Positions 33,756-42,571 of a stretch of DNA of 64,000 nucleotides are shown piece by piece; positions within the stretch are counted from its first letter, which is position 1; each line of letters starts with the position of its first letter. Made by a program: the position numbers and the translations under genes. The stretch is from positions 2,480,001-2,544,000 of the forward strand of contig NC_016109.1 in the NCBI RefSeq assembly GCF_000269985.1, in the 5' to 3' direction. The stretch is from Kitasatospora setae KM-6054. Its GTDB lineage: Bacteria > Actinomycetota > Actinomycetes > Streptomycetales > Streptomycetaceae. The notes beneath the pieces were generated by a model. It was not told where the DNA came from. It did no database searches and saw only the letters and a program-made list of their open reading frames with translations.

Positions 33756-35725
33756 GCGCCCCGGCGGCGCCCGGCCGCGTCCCCGAGCTGCTGGTGCTGA
33801 AGGTCGGCGGCAGCCTGTTCTCCGACAAGCGCGGCGGTGGCGGCACCGACCCGCGGGCCGTCGCCGACTACGCCCGCCAGGTGCGCGACCTGGCGGCCGC
33901 CCGGCCGGGCCGGGTGGTGCTGGTCACCGGCGGGGGCGCCGCCTGCCACGAGGTCGGCCGGACCGTCGACCCGGCCCGCGACCCCTGGTCCGCCCTCGCC
34001 CTCACCGCGCCCGCGTTCGCGGTCCGCTGGGAGTGGACCTCCCAGCTGCGCCGGCTGGGCGTCCGCGCCGTGCCGCTCCAGCTCACCGGCCTGTACGGGG
34101 AGCACCCCGACGGCACCGAGGAGACCCACCCGGCCGCCGTCCGGCGGCTGCTCGCCGAGCACGCCCTGCCGGTGCTCTCCAGCGACTGCGCGCTCACCGC
34201 CGACGGCACCCTGCGGATCGTCAGCAGTGACGAGGCCCCGGCCCTGCTGCTCGGCGAGGACCCGTACGCCGTCCGGATCGTCGCGCTGACCGACGTCCCC
34301 GGCGTCCTCACCGGACCCGACGACACCAGCCCGGTGCTGCGCCGGCTGGACGCCGCCGACCCGGCCGCCGCCGACCACCTGCTGTGGCCCACCGGCTCCT
34401 GGGACGCCACCGGCGCGATGCGCGGCAAGATCGACGCGCTGGCCGCGCACGCCCGCCGCGGCGCCCAGTGCGTGATCACCCGGGGCGGGCGCACCGGGGA
34501 CCTCGGCCACCTCTTCGACCCGCTGGAGGACTGGCCGGAACACCTGCCGTACACCGAGATCGCCACCGACCGGATCGTCCCCGCCCGCACCGTGCTGCTC
34601 AACCCCGGGCCGGTGAACGTCCACCCCCGGGTGCGCGCCGCGATCGGCTCGCCCGACGAGTGCCACCGCGAACCGGAGGCCGCCGCGCTGCTCACGGCGG
34701 TCGCCCGGAAGACCACCGAGGTGGCCGGCGGCGGCGCCGACACCCACGCCACCGTGCTGCTCACCGGCTCCGGCACCGCCGCGCTGGAGGCCGCGATCAG
34801 CTCCGCCGTGCCCCCGGACGGCCGGCTCCTGGTCCTCGACAACGGCCACTACGGCGAGCGGCTGCACGCCATCGCCGCGACCCACCGGATCCCGGCCGTG
34901 CGGCTGGAGTTCGGCTGGGCGAGCCCGGTCGACCTCGCCGCGGTCGACCGCGCGCTCGCCGCCGACCCGGGCATCACGCACGTCGCCGTGGTCCACCACG
35001 AGACCAGCACCGGGATGCTCAACCCGGTGGCCGAGATCGGCCGGATCACCGCCGAACACGGCCGCAGCCTGGTGGTCGACGCGATCAGCAGCCTCGGCGC
35101 GGAGGCCCTCGACGTGGTCGCCGACCGGATCGACTGGTGCGTGGGCACCGCCAACAAGTGCCTGGAGGGACTGCCCGGGATCAGTTTCGTCACCGCCCCC
35201 CGCGCCCGGTTCGAGGAACTCGCCGGACGGCCCGCCCGCACCTTCTACCTCGACCTGCACGCCAACTACCGGGCCCAGGTCGGCTCCGCCAGCCCGCAGT
35301 TCACCCCGGCCGTGCAGGTGCTGCGCGCCCTCGACGCGGCGCTCGACCTCACCCTGGCCGAAGGCGTCGCCGCCCGCTCCGCCCGCTACGCGGCCCGCGC
35401 CGCGGCCGTCCGGGCCGGCCTCGCCGAGCGCGGCGTCCGCCTGCTGCTGCCGCCCGAGCAGTGCGCCACCTCGCTCACCAACGCCTTCCTCGACGACGGC
35501 CTCGGCTACCAGCAACTGCACGACGGCCTCAAGGAGCGCGGCTACGTCGTCTACGCCACCCAGAGCGCCGCCGCCGGAGTGTTCCGGATCGCCAACATGG
35601 GCCAGCTCACCGACCGCGACGTCCAGGGCCTGCTCAGCGCGTTCGACGAGGTCCGCAAGGAGCACGCCGACGCGGCCGCCCCCCACCAGCCCCCGCACCC
35701 CCTCCCCCGGAAGGAGACCCGGTGA
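33752..35725 (+). CDS. Fusion: FomA/IPK-like amino-acid kinase + PhnW-like aminotransferase
   Basis: 657 aa from GTG 33752, no internal stop. Residues about 9-285 are an amino-acid-kinase fold like fosfomycin kinase FomA and isopentenyl phosphate kinase: LLVLKVGGSLFSDK, VLVTGGGAACHEVG, DVPGVLTG, GAMRGKIDAL. Residues about 287-648 are a class V PLP aminotransferase of the AEP:pyruvate type: LLNPGPVNVHPRVR, TGSGTAALEAAIS, VDAISSLGAEALDV, with PLP Lys469 in GTANKCLEG. The C-domain plausibly makes 2-aminoethylphosphonate from phosphonoacetaldehyde. The kinase domain would phosphorylate a phosphonate, perhaps for self-protection. The fusion is unusual. Confidence 0.87.
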   Translation: MSAPAAPGRVPELLVLKVGGSLFSDKRGGGGTDPRAVADYARQVRDLAAARPGRVVLVTGGGAACHEVGRTVDPARDPWSALALTAPAFAVRWEWTSQLRRLGVRAVPLQLTGLYGEHPDGTEETHPAAVRRLLAEHALPVLSSDCALTADGTLRIVSSDEAPALLLGEDPYAVRIVALTDVPGVLTGPDDTSPVLRRLDAADPAAADHLLWPTGSWDATGAMRGKIDALAAHARRGAQCVITRGGRTGDLGHLFDPLEDWPEHLPYTEIATDRIVPARTVLLNPGPVNVHPRVRAAIGSPDECHREPEAAALLTAVARKTTEVAGGGADTHATVLLTGSGTAALEAAISSAVPPDGRLLVLDNGHYGERLHAIAATHRIPAVRLEFGWASPVDLAAVDRALAADPGITHVAVVHHETSTGMLNPVAEIGRITAEHGRSLVVDAISSLGAEALDVVADRIDWCVGTANKCLEGLPGISFVTAPRARFEELAGRPARTFYLDLHANYRAQVGSASPQFTPAVQVLRALDAALDLTLAEGVAARSARYAARAAAVRAGLAERGVRLLLPPEQCATSLTNAFLDDGLGYQQLHDGLKERGYVVYATQSAAAGVFRIANMGQLTDRDVQGLLSAFDEVRKEHADAAAPHQPPHPLPRKETR

Positions 35726-37998
35726 CACCGCCCAGCCCCACCCAGCCCAGCCCCGCCCAGTCCGGCGCGGAGCAGTCCGGCCCCACCCGCCTCGCCGTGG
35801 TCGGCGGCGGACCGACCTGCACCTACGTGCTGGAACGCCTCGCCGCGCTGACCCGCCGGCCGGACGCCGGCACCGAGCTGGAGATCGTCGTCTACGACCG
35901 GTCCGGCGAGTTCGGCTCCGGCAAGGTGCACAGCCCCCGGCAGAGCCGCACCAGCTACCTCAACCGGATCGTCGGCCAGGTCGCCTTCGGCGCCGACGAG
36001 AGCGTGGTCGACGCCGGCCCGCTGCTGCCCGCCGCCGACCGCCCGACCCTGCTCGAATGGTGCCGCGACCGGTTCGCCGCGACCGGTGACGCGGCCTACG
36101 ACCTGGTCGCCGAGGACTGGCCCAAGCGCTACCTGCACGGCGAGGCCCTGCAGGACCGCTTCCGCCGCTACGTCGACCTGCTGCGCGCCACCCCGGGCGT
36201 CACCGTCGACCTGCGGCAGGCCGAGGTCGTCGACCTGGCGGAGGACGGCGACCGGCTGGCGCTGCTCACCGCGGACGGCGCCGACCCGTACCGGGCCGAC
36301 CTGGTCCTGATGCTGACCGGCCACTCGTCCAACGACCCGGCGCTGGAGGCCCGCACCGCCGGCTGGGCGGCGTTCGCCGCCGAGCACGGCAGCACCCTGA
36401 TCGCCTCCGCGTACCCGCTGGAGCACTCGCTGGAGGTCCCCGGCACCGGGCCCGGGAACACCGTGGCCTGCCTGGGCATGGGCCTGACCGGCATCGACGT
36501 GATCCTCTACCTCACCGAGGGCCGCGGCGGCACCTTCGAGCCCGGCGAGGACGGCCGGCTGGTGTACCGGCGCAGCGGCCGCGAACCGGACTCGGTGGTC
36601 GCCTTCAGCCGCAACGGCCTGTTCACCTTCGCCCGGCCGTTCAACCAGAAGGAGCGCGACATCGCGGCGCTGGAGTACCGCGGCGCGTTCCTCACCGTCC
36701 CCGCCGTCGGCGAACTGCGCCGCACGGTCGGCCGGCCGGCCCTGCTCGGCGGCCGGGAGCAGCGCCAACTCGACTTCGAGCGGCACCTGTTCCCGCTGAT
36801 CGTGCTGGAGATGGCGCTGATCCAGTACGGCACGCTGTACGGCCCGGAGTTCCGGGCGGCGGCCGTGGAGGCGGCCCGGCCCGGCTACGACAAGTTCCTC
36901 GCGGACGCCGACGCCTTCCCCGACCACCGGGCCGCCGCGGCCGCGCTGACCGCCCCGCTGGACGAACTGGCCGCCGCCACCGCCGCCGCGGTCGACCGGG
37001 TGCTGGACGGCGCCGACCCGCTCGACGGCGGCCGCCCCGCCCCGGCGGGCCTGGAACTCGCCCCGCTGGTGCGGAGCTTCCTGACCGTGGTGCACGGGGC
37101 CGAGACCGCCGACCGGCTGCTCGAACGGGCCGGCGACCCGACCGCGTTCGCCGCCGCGGTGGCCGCCGCGGTCTCCCCGTACCGGCACGCCGCCCGGGCC
37201 GCCGGGCACGCCTTCTCCTGGGAGCGGACCATCGACCCGGTGCCGCGCGGCAGTTACCGCACCGCGGCCGGGTACCGGGAGGCGCTGCTCGACTTCCTCG
37301 ACCGGGACATCCGCTGGGCCGCCCAGGGCAACCTGGACAACCCGGCGAAGGCCGCCGCCGACGCGGCCTGGCGCGACCTGCGCGGCGTGGTGATCGAGGC
37401 GGTCGACTTCGGCGGGCTGCGGGCCGGGTCCCACCGCACCTTCCTGGAGGTCTACACCGGCCACCACAACCGGCTCTGCCAGGGCGCCTCGCGGGAGGCG
37501 ATGGAGAAGGTGCGGGCGCTGATCGAGGCCGGCCTGGTCGACGTCTCGCTCGGCCCGGACACCGAGGTCTCCTGCGACGCCGCCACCGGCAGGTTCCGGA
37601 TCGGCGGGGCGGTCACCGGCGCGCACCGGCTCGCCGACACCCTGGTCGACGCCCGGGTGCACGGCTTCGACGCCGCCCGCGACGTGCGGCCGATCTACCC
37701 CAACCTGCTGCGCCGCGGCCTGGTCCGGAAGTGGGCCAACCCGGGCCTGGACGAGCCGGACTTCGTGCCGGGCGGCCTCGACCTCACCCCGGAGTTCCAC
37801 CCGTACCGGGCCGACGGCCGGGTGGAGCGGCGGATCACCGTCCTCGGCCCGCCGAGCGAGGGGGTGATGTACCACCAGATCGGTGCGCTGCGCCCCCACA
37901 AGGACCACCATGTCCTACGGGACATCCTGTCCTGGACCAACGCCTTCCTGCCCCGCCCGGCCGAGCCGGGCGACCGCCCCGAAAGGACCGACGCATGA
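35722..37998 (+). CDS. Large FAD/NAD(P)-binding protein
   Basis: 758 aa from GTG 35722. The dinucleotide fold begins at LAVVGGGPTCTYVLERLAAL, with acidic VVYDRSGEFGSGKVHS behind it. A further motif, DLVLMLTGHSSND, marks the NAD(P)/FAD-binding linker, and VACLGMGLTGIDVILYLTEGRGG is a second glycine-rich site. This layout matches PF13454-type (FAD-NAD(P)-binding) proteins. The long C-terminal half (about 370-758) is less recognisable. It could oxidise, possibly N-hydroxylate, an intermediate. No substrate is assignable. GTGA and ATGA overlaps with its neighbours indicate coupled translation. Confidence 0.75.
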   Translation: MTPPSPTQPSPAQSGAEQSGPTRLAVVGGGPTCTYVLERLAALTRRPDAGTELEIVVYDRSGEFGSGKVHSPRQSRTSYLNRIVGQVAFGADESVVDAGPLLPAADRPTLLEWCRDRFAATGDAAYDLVAEDWPKRYLHGEALQDRFRRYVDLLRATPGVTVDLRQAEVVDLAEDGDRLALLTADGADPYRADLVLMLTGHSSNDPALEARTAGWAAFAAEHGSTLIASAYPLEHSLEVPGTGPGNTVACLGMGLTGIDVILYLTEGRGGTFEPGEDGRLVYRRSGREPDSVVAFSRNGLFTFARPFNQKERDIAALEYRGAFLTVPAVGELRRTVGRPALLGGREQRQLDFERHLFPLIVLEMALIQYGTLYGPEFRAAAVEAARPGYDKFLADADAFPDHRAAAAALTAPLDELAAATAAAVDRVLDGADPLDGGRPAPAGLELAPLVRSFLTVVHGAETADRLLERAGDPTAFAAAVAAAVSPYRHAARAAGHAFSWERTIDPVPRGSYRTAAGYREALLDFLDRDIRWAAQGNLDNPAKAAADAAWRDLRGVVIEAVDFGGLRAGSHRTFLEVYTGHHNRLCQGASREAMEKVRALIEAGLVDVSLGPDTEVSCDAATGRFRIGGAVTGAHRLADTLVDARVHGFDAARDVRPIYPNLLRRGLVRKWANPGLDEPDFVPGGLDLTPEFHPYRADGRVERRITVLGPPSEGVMYHQIGALRPHKDHHVLRDILSWTNAFLPRPAEPGDRPERTDA

Positions 37999-38675
37999 AC
38001 GACCTCGACCCCGCGGTGCAGTTCGCCGACATCTCCGACGCCCACCGCGCCCTGCTCGCGGAGAAGTTGACGGAGAGCCAGGCCAGGGCGGCGATCGAGC
38101 TGCCCGGCTGGACCCGGGCCCACGTGCTGATCCACCTGGCCGACCTGTCGCAGGCGTTCGCCCGGCAGGCCCGGTACGCCGCCAAGGGCGAGCTGATCGA
38201 GGTGTACGACGGCGGCCGGCCGACCCGGGACCGCCGGATCGAGGAGCTGCACGGCCGCCCGGCCGAGTGGCTGAACGAGCGGCTGGCCGAGGGGCTGGCG
38301 GCGCTGGAGGAGTCCTGGGCGGCGCTGTCCGAGGACGACTGGCAGCGTCCCTGCGCCTACCGCGACTCGCCGCTGTGGGCGACCCGGCTGGCCTGGTGGC
38401 GGGAGAGCGCCCTGCACCTGGTCGACCTGGACGTCGGCCGCCGGAGCGAGCAGTGGAGCGCCGAACTGTCCGGCCACGTCGTGGAGTTCCTCCAGTCGCG
38501 GCTGCCCGCGGGCACCCGGCTGGAGGCCGTCGACACCGGCCGGACCTGGGGCGAGGGACGGACGGTGCGCGGCAGTCTGCGGGCGCTGGCGGCCTGGATC
38601 TCCGGCCGGCCCGCGGCCGAGCGGCCGGCGGCCGTCGACGGCGGTCCGCTGCCCGAGCTGACGGCGTGGCCGTGA
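37995..38675 (+). CDS. Maleylpyruvate-isomerase-type (MDMPI/DinB-like) protein
   Basis: 226 aa from ATG 37995. IELPGWTRAHVLIHLADLSQAFAR carries the HxxxH-type region of mycothiol-dependent maleylpyruvate isomerase N-domains. WWRESALHLVDLDVG gives the third His, and the C-terminal GSLRALAAWISGRPA is the MDMPI C-domain signature. The DinB-like four-helix fold normally binds a divalent metal and uses mycothiol. In the cluster it may isomerise or detoxify an electrophilic intermediate; the substrate is unknown. Confidence 0.82.
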   Translation: MNDLDPAVQFADISDAHRALLAEKLTESQARAAIELPGWTRAHVLIHLADLSQAFARQARYAAKGELIEVYDGGRPTRDRRIEELHGRPAEWLNERLAEGLAALEESWAALSEDDWQRPCAYRDSPLWATRLAWWRESALHLVDLDVGRRSEQWSAELSGHVVEFLQSRLPAGTRLEAVDTGRTWGEGRTVRGSLRALAAWISGRPAAERPAAVDGGPLPELTAWP

Positions 38676-39685
38676 GCCGCCCGACCCCCCTCGACCTCTC
38701 CGCGCTCCCGGTCCGCTCCACCCGGACCGCGGACCTGGGCCTGCTGACCCTCCAGGTCACCAGCAACCTCGAACACTTCGACGGGCACGCCTACTTCGCC
38801 CGCGACGCCGCCGAGGGCACCCGCCCCGACTACCGGGTGGACTGCCTCGACCTCGACCGGGACGCCTTCGACCCGGCCGAGGTGGCGGCCCTCGCGGACG
38901 ACTCGCTGCGGGCCCGCCGGTTCCGCGGCGGGTACTACCTCAGCCACATCCACGGCGAGCCCGCCTACCTGCGCACCGACGGCAGCCGGGCGTACGTCTT
39001 CGGCCGGCGGCTGGAGCGGACGGTGTGGCCGTACTTCGTGAAGCGGGTCCTGACCGACTTCGCGGCGGACCGCGGCTACCTGCACCTGAAGGCCGCCGGG
39101 TTCGCGCTGGGCGGGGGCCGGGCGACCCTGCTGGTCGGGCCGAACGGCGGCGGCAAGACCGTCTTCCTCTCCCAGGCGTGCCTGGCCGGGGCGCGCTTCC
39201 TCACCAACACCCACGTGCTGGTGCGGGAGGGCGTCGCCCACGGGGTGCCGACCTCGGTGCGGATCCGCCGGGACGACCGGTTCGGGCCGCTGATCGACCG
39301 GCACGGCCTGACCCCGCACCTGGAGAGCGGCGACTACCTCGCCCCGGCCGAACTGGTCTTCGGCGGCCGCCCGGTGGACCGGGCGGTGGTGCGCAACGTG
39401 GTCGTCGTCGACTACAACCCGCGCGGCCGGGTGGGCGTCGAGGAGATCGACCCGGCCACCGCCGAGACCTTCCTCTCCCAGTACGCGCACGCCGTCACCA
39501 CCTACGGGCTGAAGGACGACGTGCTGGCCCACCAGGGCCGCGACGTGGCGGCGTTCAGCCGGGTGCTGGGGCGGATGAACCGCCAGCTGGCCGGCCTGGT
39601 GTGCAGCGCGCGCTGCTTCCGCGTCAACGCCGACCTGCGCGACCCGGCCGTCCGGGACGCGGTGCTGGAGCGCCTGGCCGGCTGA
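38672..39685 (+). CDS. HPr-kinase/phosphorylase-like P-loop protein
   Basis: 337 aa from GTG 38672. Walker A GPNGGGKT lies at 156-163, preceded by LHLKAAGFALGGGRATLLV. RFLTNTHVLVREGVAHGVPTSV follows, the layout of HPr-kinase-like (HPrK/PEPCK-related) domains found in natural-product clusters. The N-terminal 130 residues are strand-rich and end with YLRTDGSRAYVFGRRLERTVW. It may phosphorylate a small molecule or carrier. Fosfomycin clusters also use two successive kinases, so it could be a second kinase next to the FomA-like domain; that is inference. Confidence 0.7.
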   Translation: MSRPTPLDLSALPVRSTRTADLGLLTLQVTSNLEHFDGHAYFARDAAEGTRPDYRVDCLDLDRDAFDPAEVAALADDSLRARRFRGGYYLSHIHGEPAYLRTDGSRAYVFGRRLERTVWPYFVKRVLTDFAADRGYLHLKAAGFALGGGRATLLVGPNGGGKTVFLSQACLAGARFLTNTHVLVREGVAHGVPTSVRIRRDDRFGPLIDRHGLTPHLESGDYLAPAELVFGGRPVDRAVVRNVVVVDYNPRGRVGVEEIDPATAETFLSQYAHAVTTYGLKDDVLAHQGRDVAAFSRVLGRMNRQLAGLVCSARCFRVNADLRDPAVRDAVLERLAG

Positions 39686-39784
39686 CCCGCCCCGCCCCCG
39701 CTCCCCCGCGCTCCCCTGCACGGCCCCTCCCTCCTTCCCGACCCTTCCCGACCCTTCCCGACCATTCACCGGAAAGTGATGGAC

Positions 39785-40759
39785 ATGTCCATGGCAATAG
39801 CGTCCCCGGACGCCCGCACGCTCGCCGTCCCCGCCGAGGCGATCCACACCTTCGGCCCCGAGGCCCAGCGCGAGATCGCCGCCCGCGTCGCCGAACTGAC
39901 CGCCGCCACGGCCGGCCGCCGGATCGACGACCTCACCGACGCGGAGGTCGGCCTCGACCGGATGCCCCGGTTCCGCGCCGAGATCGAGGCCACCCGCGAG
40001 ATCATCGACACCCGGGTCCACTTCATCGTCTACGACCGGGTCGAGGGCGTGGACAGCCTCCGCGGCCAGGCCCTCTACGCCTGGCTGCTGGGCAGCGCGC
40101 TCGGCCGCCCGATGGTGCAGAACCACCAGGGCTGGCGGTTCATCGAGGTCTACGACCGGGGCAACCAGGGGACCGTCGAGCAGGGCGCCCGGTACCACCA
40201 GACCAAGCAGGGCGCGCACATGCACAACGACGCCGTCAACGACCCCGAGCCGATCGACTACCTGCTGCTCTCCTGCGGCCAGAGCGCCTACCTGGGCGGC
40301 GAGTCCATCCTGGTGGACGCCCGCTCGGTGCACGAGACGCTCAAGGCGTACCCGGAGGTCCTGGACGTCCTGACCGGGGACTTCTGGTTCGAGAAGCGCG
40401 GCATGACCACCGCCGAGGACGGCTTCTTCCGCTCCCCGGTGATCAGCTACAGCCCCGGGGGCGAGGCCCTGGTCCGCTACTTCCGCACCTACATGGAGGG
40501 CGCCCACGAGAAGCTCGGCGTCCCCATGGACGACCGCCAGCGGGCCGCCCTCGACTTCTTCGACGCGGTGCTCGACCAGTCCGGCGTGCAGTACCGGATC
40601 CGGCTGGAGCGCGGCCAGACCCTGGTCTCCGCCGACGACCGCTTCCTGCACTCCAGGACCGCCTTCGTCGACCGGTACGAGCCGCGCGAGATCGACCTCG
40701 ACACCGACCGGCCCGACCGGGTCAACCGGTACATGTTCCGGATGTGGTCCCGGAAGTGA
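39785..40759 (+). CDS. TauD/clavaminate-synthase-like Fe(II)/2-oxoglutarate oxygenase
   Basis: 324 aa. ATG 39785 was chosen because GGAAAG at 39771-39776 is 8 bp away; GTG 39776 and ATG 39779 are alternatives. The HxD facial triad is seen in GAHMHNDAV (His147, Asp149) with the distal His near 289 in FLHSRTAFVDRYEPR; the 2-oxoglutarate-binding Arg is probably in that region or in RVNRYMFRMW. Such enzymes often hydroxylate or desaturate phosphonate or amino-acid carbons. SYSPGGEALVRYF and YIRLERGQTL-like strands support the jelly-roll fold. The preceding 100 bp hold three tandem copies of about TTCCCGACCC. Confidence 0.85.
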   Translation: MSMAIASPDARTLAVPAEAIHTFGPEAQREIAARVAELTAATAGRRIDDLTDAEVGLDRMPRFRAEIEATREIIDTRVHFIVYDRVEGVDSLRGQALYAWLLGSALGRPMVQNHQGWRFIEVYDRGNQGTVEQGARYHQTKQGAHMHNDAVNDPEPIDYLLLSCGQSAYLGGESILVDARSVHETLKAYPEVLDVLTGDFWFEKRGMTTAEDGFFRSPVISYSPGGEALVRYFRTYMEGAHEKLGVPMDDRQRAALDFFDAVLDQSGVQYRIRLERGQTLVSADDRFLHSRTAFVDRYEPREIDLDTDRPDRVNRYMFRMWSRK

Positions 40760-41412
40760 CCTCCGGACCGTACCGGGAGATCGCCACCGAGGACGAGCTG
40801 CGCGAGCTGATCGCCCCGCCCAACCCGGTGGTCCACCGCAAGAGCGCCGACCGCTTCGGCCCGCTGGAACGCGCCTGGATCGCCCGGTCCCCGTTCTGCG
40901 TGCTGGCCACCTCCGGGGCCGACGGCGACTGCGACGTCTCCCCGCGCGGCGACCCGCCCGGCTTCGCGCACGTCCTCGGCGACCGGCTGCTCGCCCTCCC
41001 GGACCGGCCCGGCAACCGGCGCGCCGACAGCTGGCGCAACCTGCTCGGCAACCCGCGGGTCGCGCTGCTGTTCGTCGTCCCCGGCCGCGGCGACACCCTG
41101 CGGGTCAACGGCCGCGGCCGCCTGGTCACCGACGCCCCCTTCCTCGCCGACCTCGCCCACCGCGGCCACGTCCCGACCCTGGCCCTGCTGGTCGAACCCG
41201 AGGAGGTCTACTTCCACTGCGCCAAGTCCTTCCTGCGCGCCCGGCTCTGGGAACCCGACAGCTGGGACCCGGACGCCGTCCCCTCCCGGGCCCGGATCGC
41301 CGGCGCCACCGAGTGGACCGACACCCCCCTCGCCGAACTCGAAGAACGCTACGGCCCGGGCTACGCCCGGCAGCTCTACGGCACCCCGTCCCCGACCGAC
41401 CCGTCCCCCTGA
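40756..41412 (+). CDS. PPOX-class FMN flavoprotein
   Basis: 218 aa. GTG 40756 overlaps the oxygenase stop, giving MTSGPYREIATEDELRELI. Core motifs SPFCVLATSGADGDCDVSPRGDPPG, LLALPDRPGNRRADSWRNLL, VALLFVVPGRGDTLRVNGRG and VYFHCAKSFLRARLWEP are those of MSMEG_1061-type pyridoxamine 5'-phosphate oxidase-like proteins. Probably binds FMN as a dimer. A redox tailoring or flavin-supply role in the pathway is possible; no substrate can be named. Confidence 0.85.
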   Translation: MTSGPYREIATEDELRELIAPPNPVVHRKSADRFGPLERAWIARSPFCVLATSGADGDCDVSPRGDPPGFAHVLGDRLLALPDRPGNRRADSWRNLLGNPRVALLFVVPGRGDTLRVNGRGRLVTDAPFLADLAHRGHVPTLALLVEPEEVYFHCAKSFLRARLWEPDSWDPDAVPSRARIAGATEWTDTPLAELEERYGPGYARQLYGTPSPTDPSP

Positions 41413-41426
41413 AGGAAGGACCCACG

Positions 41427-41951
41427 ATGTCCGGCACCGCCCTCGACACCCGCGCCGCCCGCGCCCTGCTGACCGGCCTGGTCGACCACGGTTTCACCCT
41501 CGCCACCGGCGTCCCCTGCAGCCTGCTCGCCGGCGCCTTCACCCTGCTCGAAGACACCGGCTCCGACCCGGACCTGGCCGGCCTGCGCTACGTCCCCGCC
41601 CCGCGCGAGGACAGCGCCATCGGCATCGCCTCCGGGGCCGCGGTGGCCGGCGAGCGCGCCGTGGTGCTGATGCAGAACTCCGGCCTCGGCTACTCCCTCA
41701 ACGTGCTGACCTCGTTCAACCTGATCTACGACGTCCCCGTGCTCCTGGTGGTCAGCTGGCGCGGACACGACGGCAACGACGCCGTCGAGCACGACGTGAT
41801 CGGCGCCGAACTGCTCAACCTGCTCGACCTGTTCGCACTCCCGCACACCGTCCTCGACCACGCCGACGTGGCCGGCTCGGTGACCGCGGTCCTCGCCCAG
41901 ATGGAACAGCACGGCCGCTGCTCCGTCCTCGTCGTCCGGGAAGGCATCTGA
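41427..41951 (+). CDS. Phosphonopyruvate decarboxylase, alpha (PYR-domain) subunit
   Basis: 174 aa from ATG 41427, with GGAAGGA 6 bp before it. TGVPCSLLAGAF, REDSAIGIASGAAVAGERAVVLMQNSGLGYSLNVLTSF and VSWRGHDGNDAVEHDVIG follow the phosphonopyruvate/sulfopyruvate decarboxylase family. The catalytic Glu that binds the TPP aminopyrimidine is in APREDSA. It forms the active site with the beta subunit encoded next (TGATG overlap). Together they convert phosphonopyruvate to phosphonoacetaldehyde. The family is often a single chain; here it is split into two genes. Confidence 0.9.
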   Translation: MSGTALDTRAARALLTGLVDHGFTLATGVPCSLLAGAFTLLEDTGSDPDLAGLRYVPAPREDSAIGIASGAAVAGERAVVLMQNSGLGYSLNVLTSFNLIYDVPVLLVVSWRGHDGNDAVEHDVIGAELLNLLDLFALPHTVLDHADVAGSVTAVLAQMEQHGRCSVLVVREGI

Positions 41952-42571
41952 TGTCCCAGCTCACGCTCTCCGAGATCGCCCTCGAACTGCTCCGCCGGCA
42001 CCCCGACGCGGTGATCGTCTCCACCTGCGGCTTCACCAGCCGCGAACTCTTCAACGCCGCCGACCGGCCGGAGAACTTCTACCTGGTCGGCTCGATGGGC
42101 ATGGCCGCGCCGATCGCGCTCGGCATCGCCCTCGCCCGGCCCGGCCGCACCGTCATCGCGCTCGACGGCGACGGCTCGCTGCTGATGAACCTCAACGTGC
42201 TCCCGCTGCTCGCCGCCGCCGGCGCCGACCTGCTGCACGTGGTCGCCGACAACGGGATGCACGAGAGCACCGGCGGCCAGCGCACCGTCCAGCAGGCCGA
42301 CTTCACCGCGCTGGCCCGGGCCGCCGGGTACCCCCACACCGTCCTGGTCACCGACGCCGACGAACTGCGCGCCGCCCGGCTCGGCCCCGGACTCACCCTG
42401 CTGCACGTCCTGACCGGCCCGCGCACCGCCGGCGCCGGCCGCCGGGTCACCCACACCCCGCAGGAACTGGTCAGCCGGGTCCGCACCGCCCTCGCCGCGC
42501 CCGCCCCCACCACGCCCACCACTCCCGCCGCGCCCGCCCGCGGCACCGTCCTCGCCGGAGCCGCCGCGTGA
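41951..42571 (+). CDS. Phosphonopyruvate decarboxylase, beta (TPP-binding) subunit
   Basis: 206 aa from ATG 41951. VIVSTCGFTSRELF, VGSMGMAAPIALGIALARPG and the TPP/Mg motif LDGDGSLLMNLNVLPLLAAA…VVADN are present. NGMHESTGGQRT matches the DNGxHExxGGQ signature of phosphonopyruvate decarboxylases. A Pro/Ala-rich tail (about 175-206) is dispensable-looking. Works with the alpha subunit, pulling the PEP mutase equilibrium forward. The stop overlaps the SbnB-like start. Confidence 0.9.
   Translation: MSQLTLSEIALELLRRHPDAVIVSTCGFTSRELFNAADRPENFYLVGSMGMAAPIALGIALARPGRTVIALDGDGSLLMNLNVLPLLAAAGADLLHVVADNGMHESTGGQRTVQQADFTALARAAGYPHTVLVTDADELRAARLGPGLTLLHVLTGPRTAGAGRRVTHTPQELVSRVRTALAAPAPTTPTTPAAPARGTVLAGAAA

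Noticed and set aside
39720..39770. Tandem copies of about TTCCCGACCC as a CRISPR or regulatory array
   Set aside because: Only three short contiguous copies without spacers; simple slippage is enough.
41427..42571. Acetolactate synthase-type or sulfopyruvate decarboxylase
   Set aside because: No FAD-type central domain, and the HESTGGQ motif with a PEP mutase gene in the operon favours phosphonopyruvate.
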